A stretch of DNA of 16,992 nt from Cristatella mucedo. Lineage: Eukaryota > Bryozoa > Phylactolaemata > Cristatellidae. Position 1 is the first letter of the stretch. Each line of letters starts with the position of its first letter. The stretch is from positions 2,814,001-2,830,992 of the forward strand of contig WPIO01000056.1 of NCBI GenBank assembly GCA_009760855.2. The letters run 5' to 3'. Of this stretch, positions 16,507 through 16,992 are shown one piece after another. Position numbers and translations under genes: made by a program. The notes under the pieces were generated by a model. The model had not been told where the DNA came from. It was given only the letters and a program-made list of their open reading frames with translations, and did not search any database.

Positions 16507-16704
16507 CGGCGGTAATGGCGTCGGCCGCCGCCTTCATCCGCCGCCGCCGCCGCCTCAATCGCTGCACGCCGGGGCGTTGTTCGTGCAGCGTGTCTTAAAG
16601 AGTGCTAGAATCGGCAAACTTTCCACGGCGAACTGGTTTTCTTCGGATGGGACGCTTCGCCAAGCACGAGCAAGCCTCGCTGCCTCACGCCTGCCTCTCG
16701 CCAC

Positions 16705-16760
16705 CGATCTCTGAGGAGGTAGCGCCATGTCGCCTTGCGGCGGCACCTCCTCGGAGATCG
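16705..16760 (+). ncRNA. Intronic 56-nt hairpin with 22-bp arms (candidate)
   Basis: The 22-nt arm at 16705-16726 (CGATCTCTGAGGAGGTAG...) pairs with 16739-16760 (...ACCTCCTCGGAGATCG). There are 19 Watson-Crick pairs, one G-U wobble and two adjacent mismatches around a 12-nt loop. Arm length and loop fit a Dicer-type precursor. The 5' arm contains GAGGTAG, the let-7 seed heptamer, but not the rest of let-7, so I treat that as coincidence. No expression evidence is available. Confidence 0.3.
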
Positions 16761-16992
16761 CGAAACTCAGCGTCCAATCGAGTCGGATCGAGTAGGCGTG
16801 CCCGTCATCGCCTCGTCGTCTATTTATCGCTGTATCGCATGTGGCTGGCTTTGGGAGGTCGAGTTTCTTTAGGTGGCCCGTAAGCTGAGAGTAAGAGACG
16901 TCACTTCAATCCAGGACTGGCCAATGGGCAGGACAGCAGCCGGCGGCCGGTGGACGAAAAATTCTGCCGGCTCGGCTTAAGGAAGGAGCATG

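Larger units (their letters stand above)
16132..16992 (+). other. Aquaporin intron (5' part, runs off window)
   Basis: The intron begins GTAAGC right after the helix 5 sequence LCHLAA. From memory, vertebrate AQP1-type genes have an intron at this same helix 5 position. I searched the remaining 860 bases for the expected continuation (an NPARS motif and helix 6) in all forward frames and found none, so the next exon lies outside. The segment holds a CT repeat, CCG runs (16436-16455 and 16540-16556) and three strong inverted repeats. No separate gene is recognised. Confidence 0.75.

Noticed and set aside
16714-16722. let-7 microRNA
   Set aside because: Only the heptamer GAGGTAG matches; the base before it and the rest of the mature sequence do not.

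Overview
This window is nuclear DNA from an animal. It holds one spliced, GC-rich protein gene, an aquaporin at the right end. The remaining ~14 kb is repeat-rich intergenic DNA: non-LTR retrotransposon (LINE) fragments, tRNA-derived SINEs, long microsatellites and small tandem duplications. There are no bacterial operons, CRISPR arrays, rRNA genes or free-standing tRNA genes. The species cannot be named from sequence alone. CR1/L2-like LINEs with SINEs sharing their 3' tails, together with a very GC-rich first exon, fit many aquatic invertebrates or early-branching chordates.

Layout. 1-780: two LINE fragments on the minus strand, joined at about 590. Family E (1-590) has 196 uninterrupted codons that run off the left edge; family A (590-780) lies behind it. 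780-1845: mostly unassigned. 1845-2500: family A reverse-transcriptase fragment. 3118-3580: CT-rich tract with an internal 65-bp duplication. 3581-5150: no gene seen; a GC-rich block and a G9/C12 hairpin. 5155-5260: decayed SINE. 6200-6500: family A 3' end interrupted by a tail-like sequence. 6578-6756: full-length SINE with a target-site duplication. 7991-8139 and 8835-9199: tandem duplications. 8399-8710: compound microsatellite fused to a tRNA-Leu-like SINE. 9490-10895: the longest family A copy. 11062-11840: family E 3' end carrying a SINE insertion with a target-site duplication. 11980-13920: smaller LINE remnants. 14186-14495: CTGT/CT tract. 14580-15544: CpG-rich flank and 5' leader. 15545-16131: aquaporin first coding exon. 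16132-16992: start of its intron.

How the parts relate. Family E ends in a conserved 3' tail that can fold into a stem-loop. The same tail ends at least two tRNA-headed SINEs here, as expected if the LINE enzyme mobilises the SINEs. Family A is a separate LINE with a different 3' end. The aquaporin exon keeps the fold, the first NPA motif and two selectivity-filter residues, but its frame breaks at a GGGG run just before NPA. The second NPA motif must lie beyond the window.

Most notable for follow-up: the shared LINE/SINE tail stem-loop, two pre-miRNA-sized hairpins in the aquaporin intron, the aquaporin frame break, a 28-bp perfect palindrome upstream of the gene, and the young ~121-bp tandem repeat.
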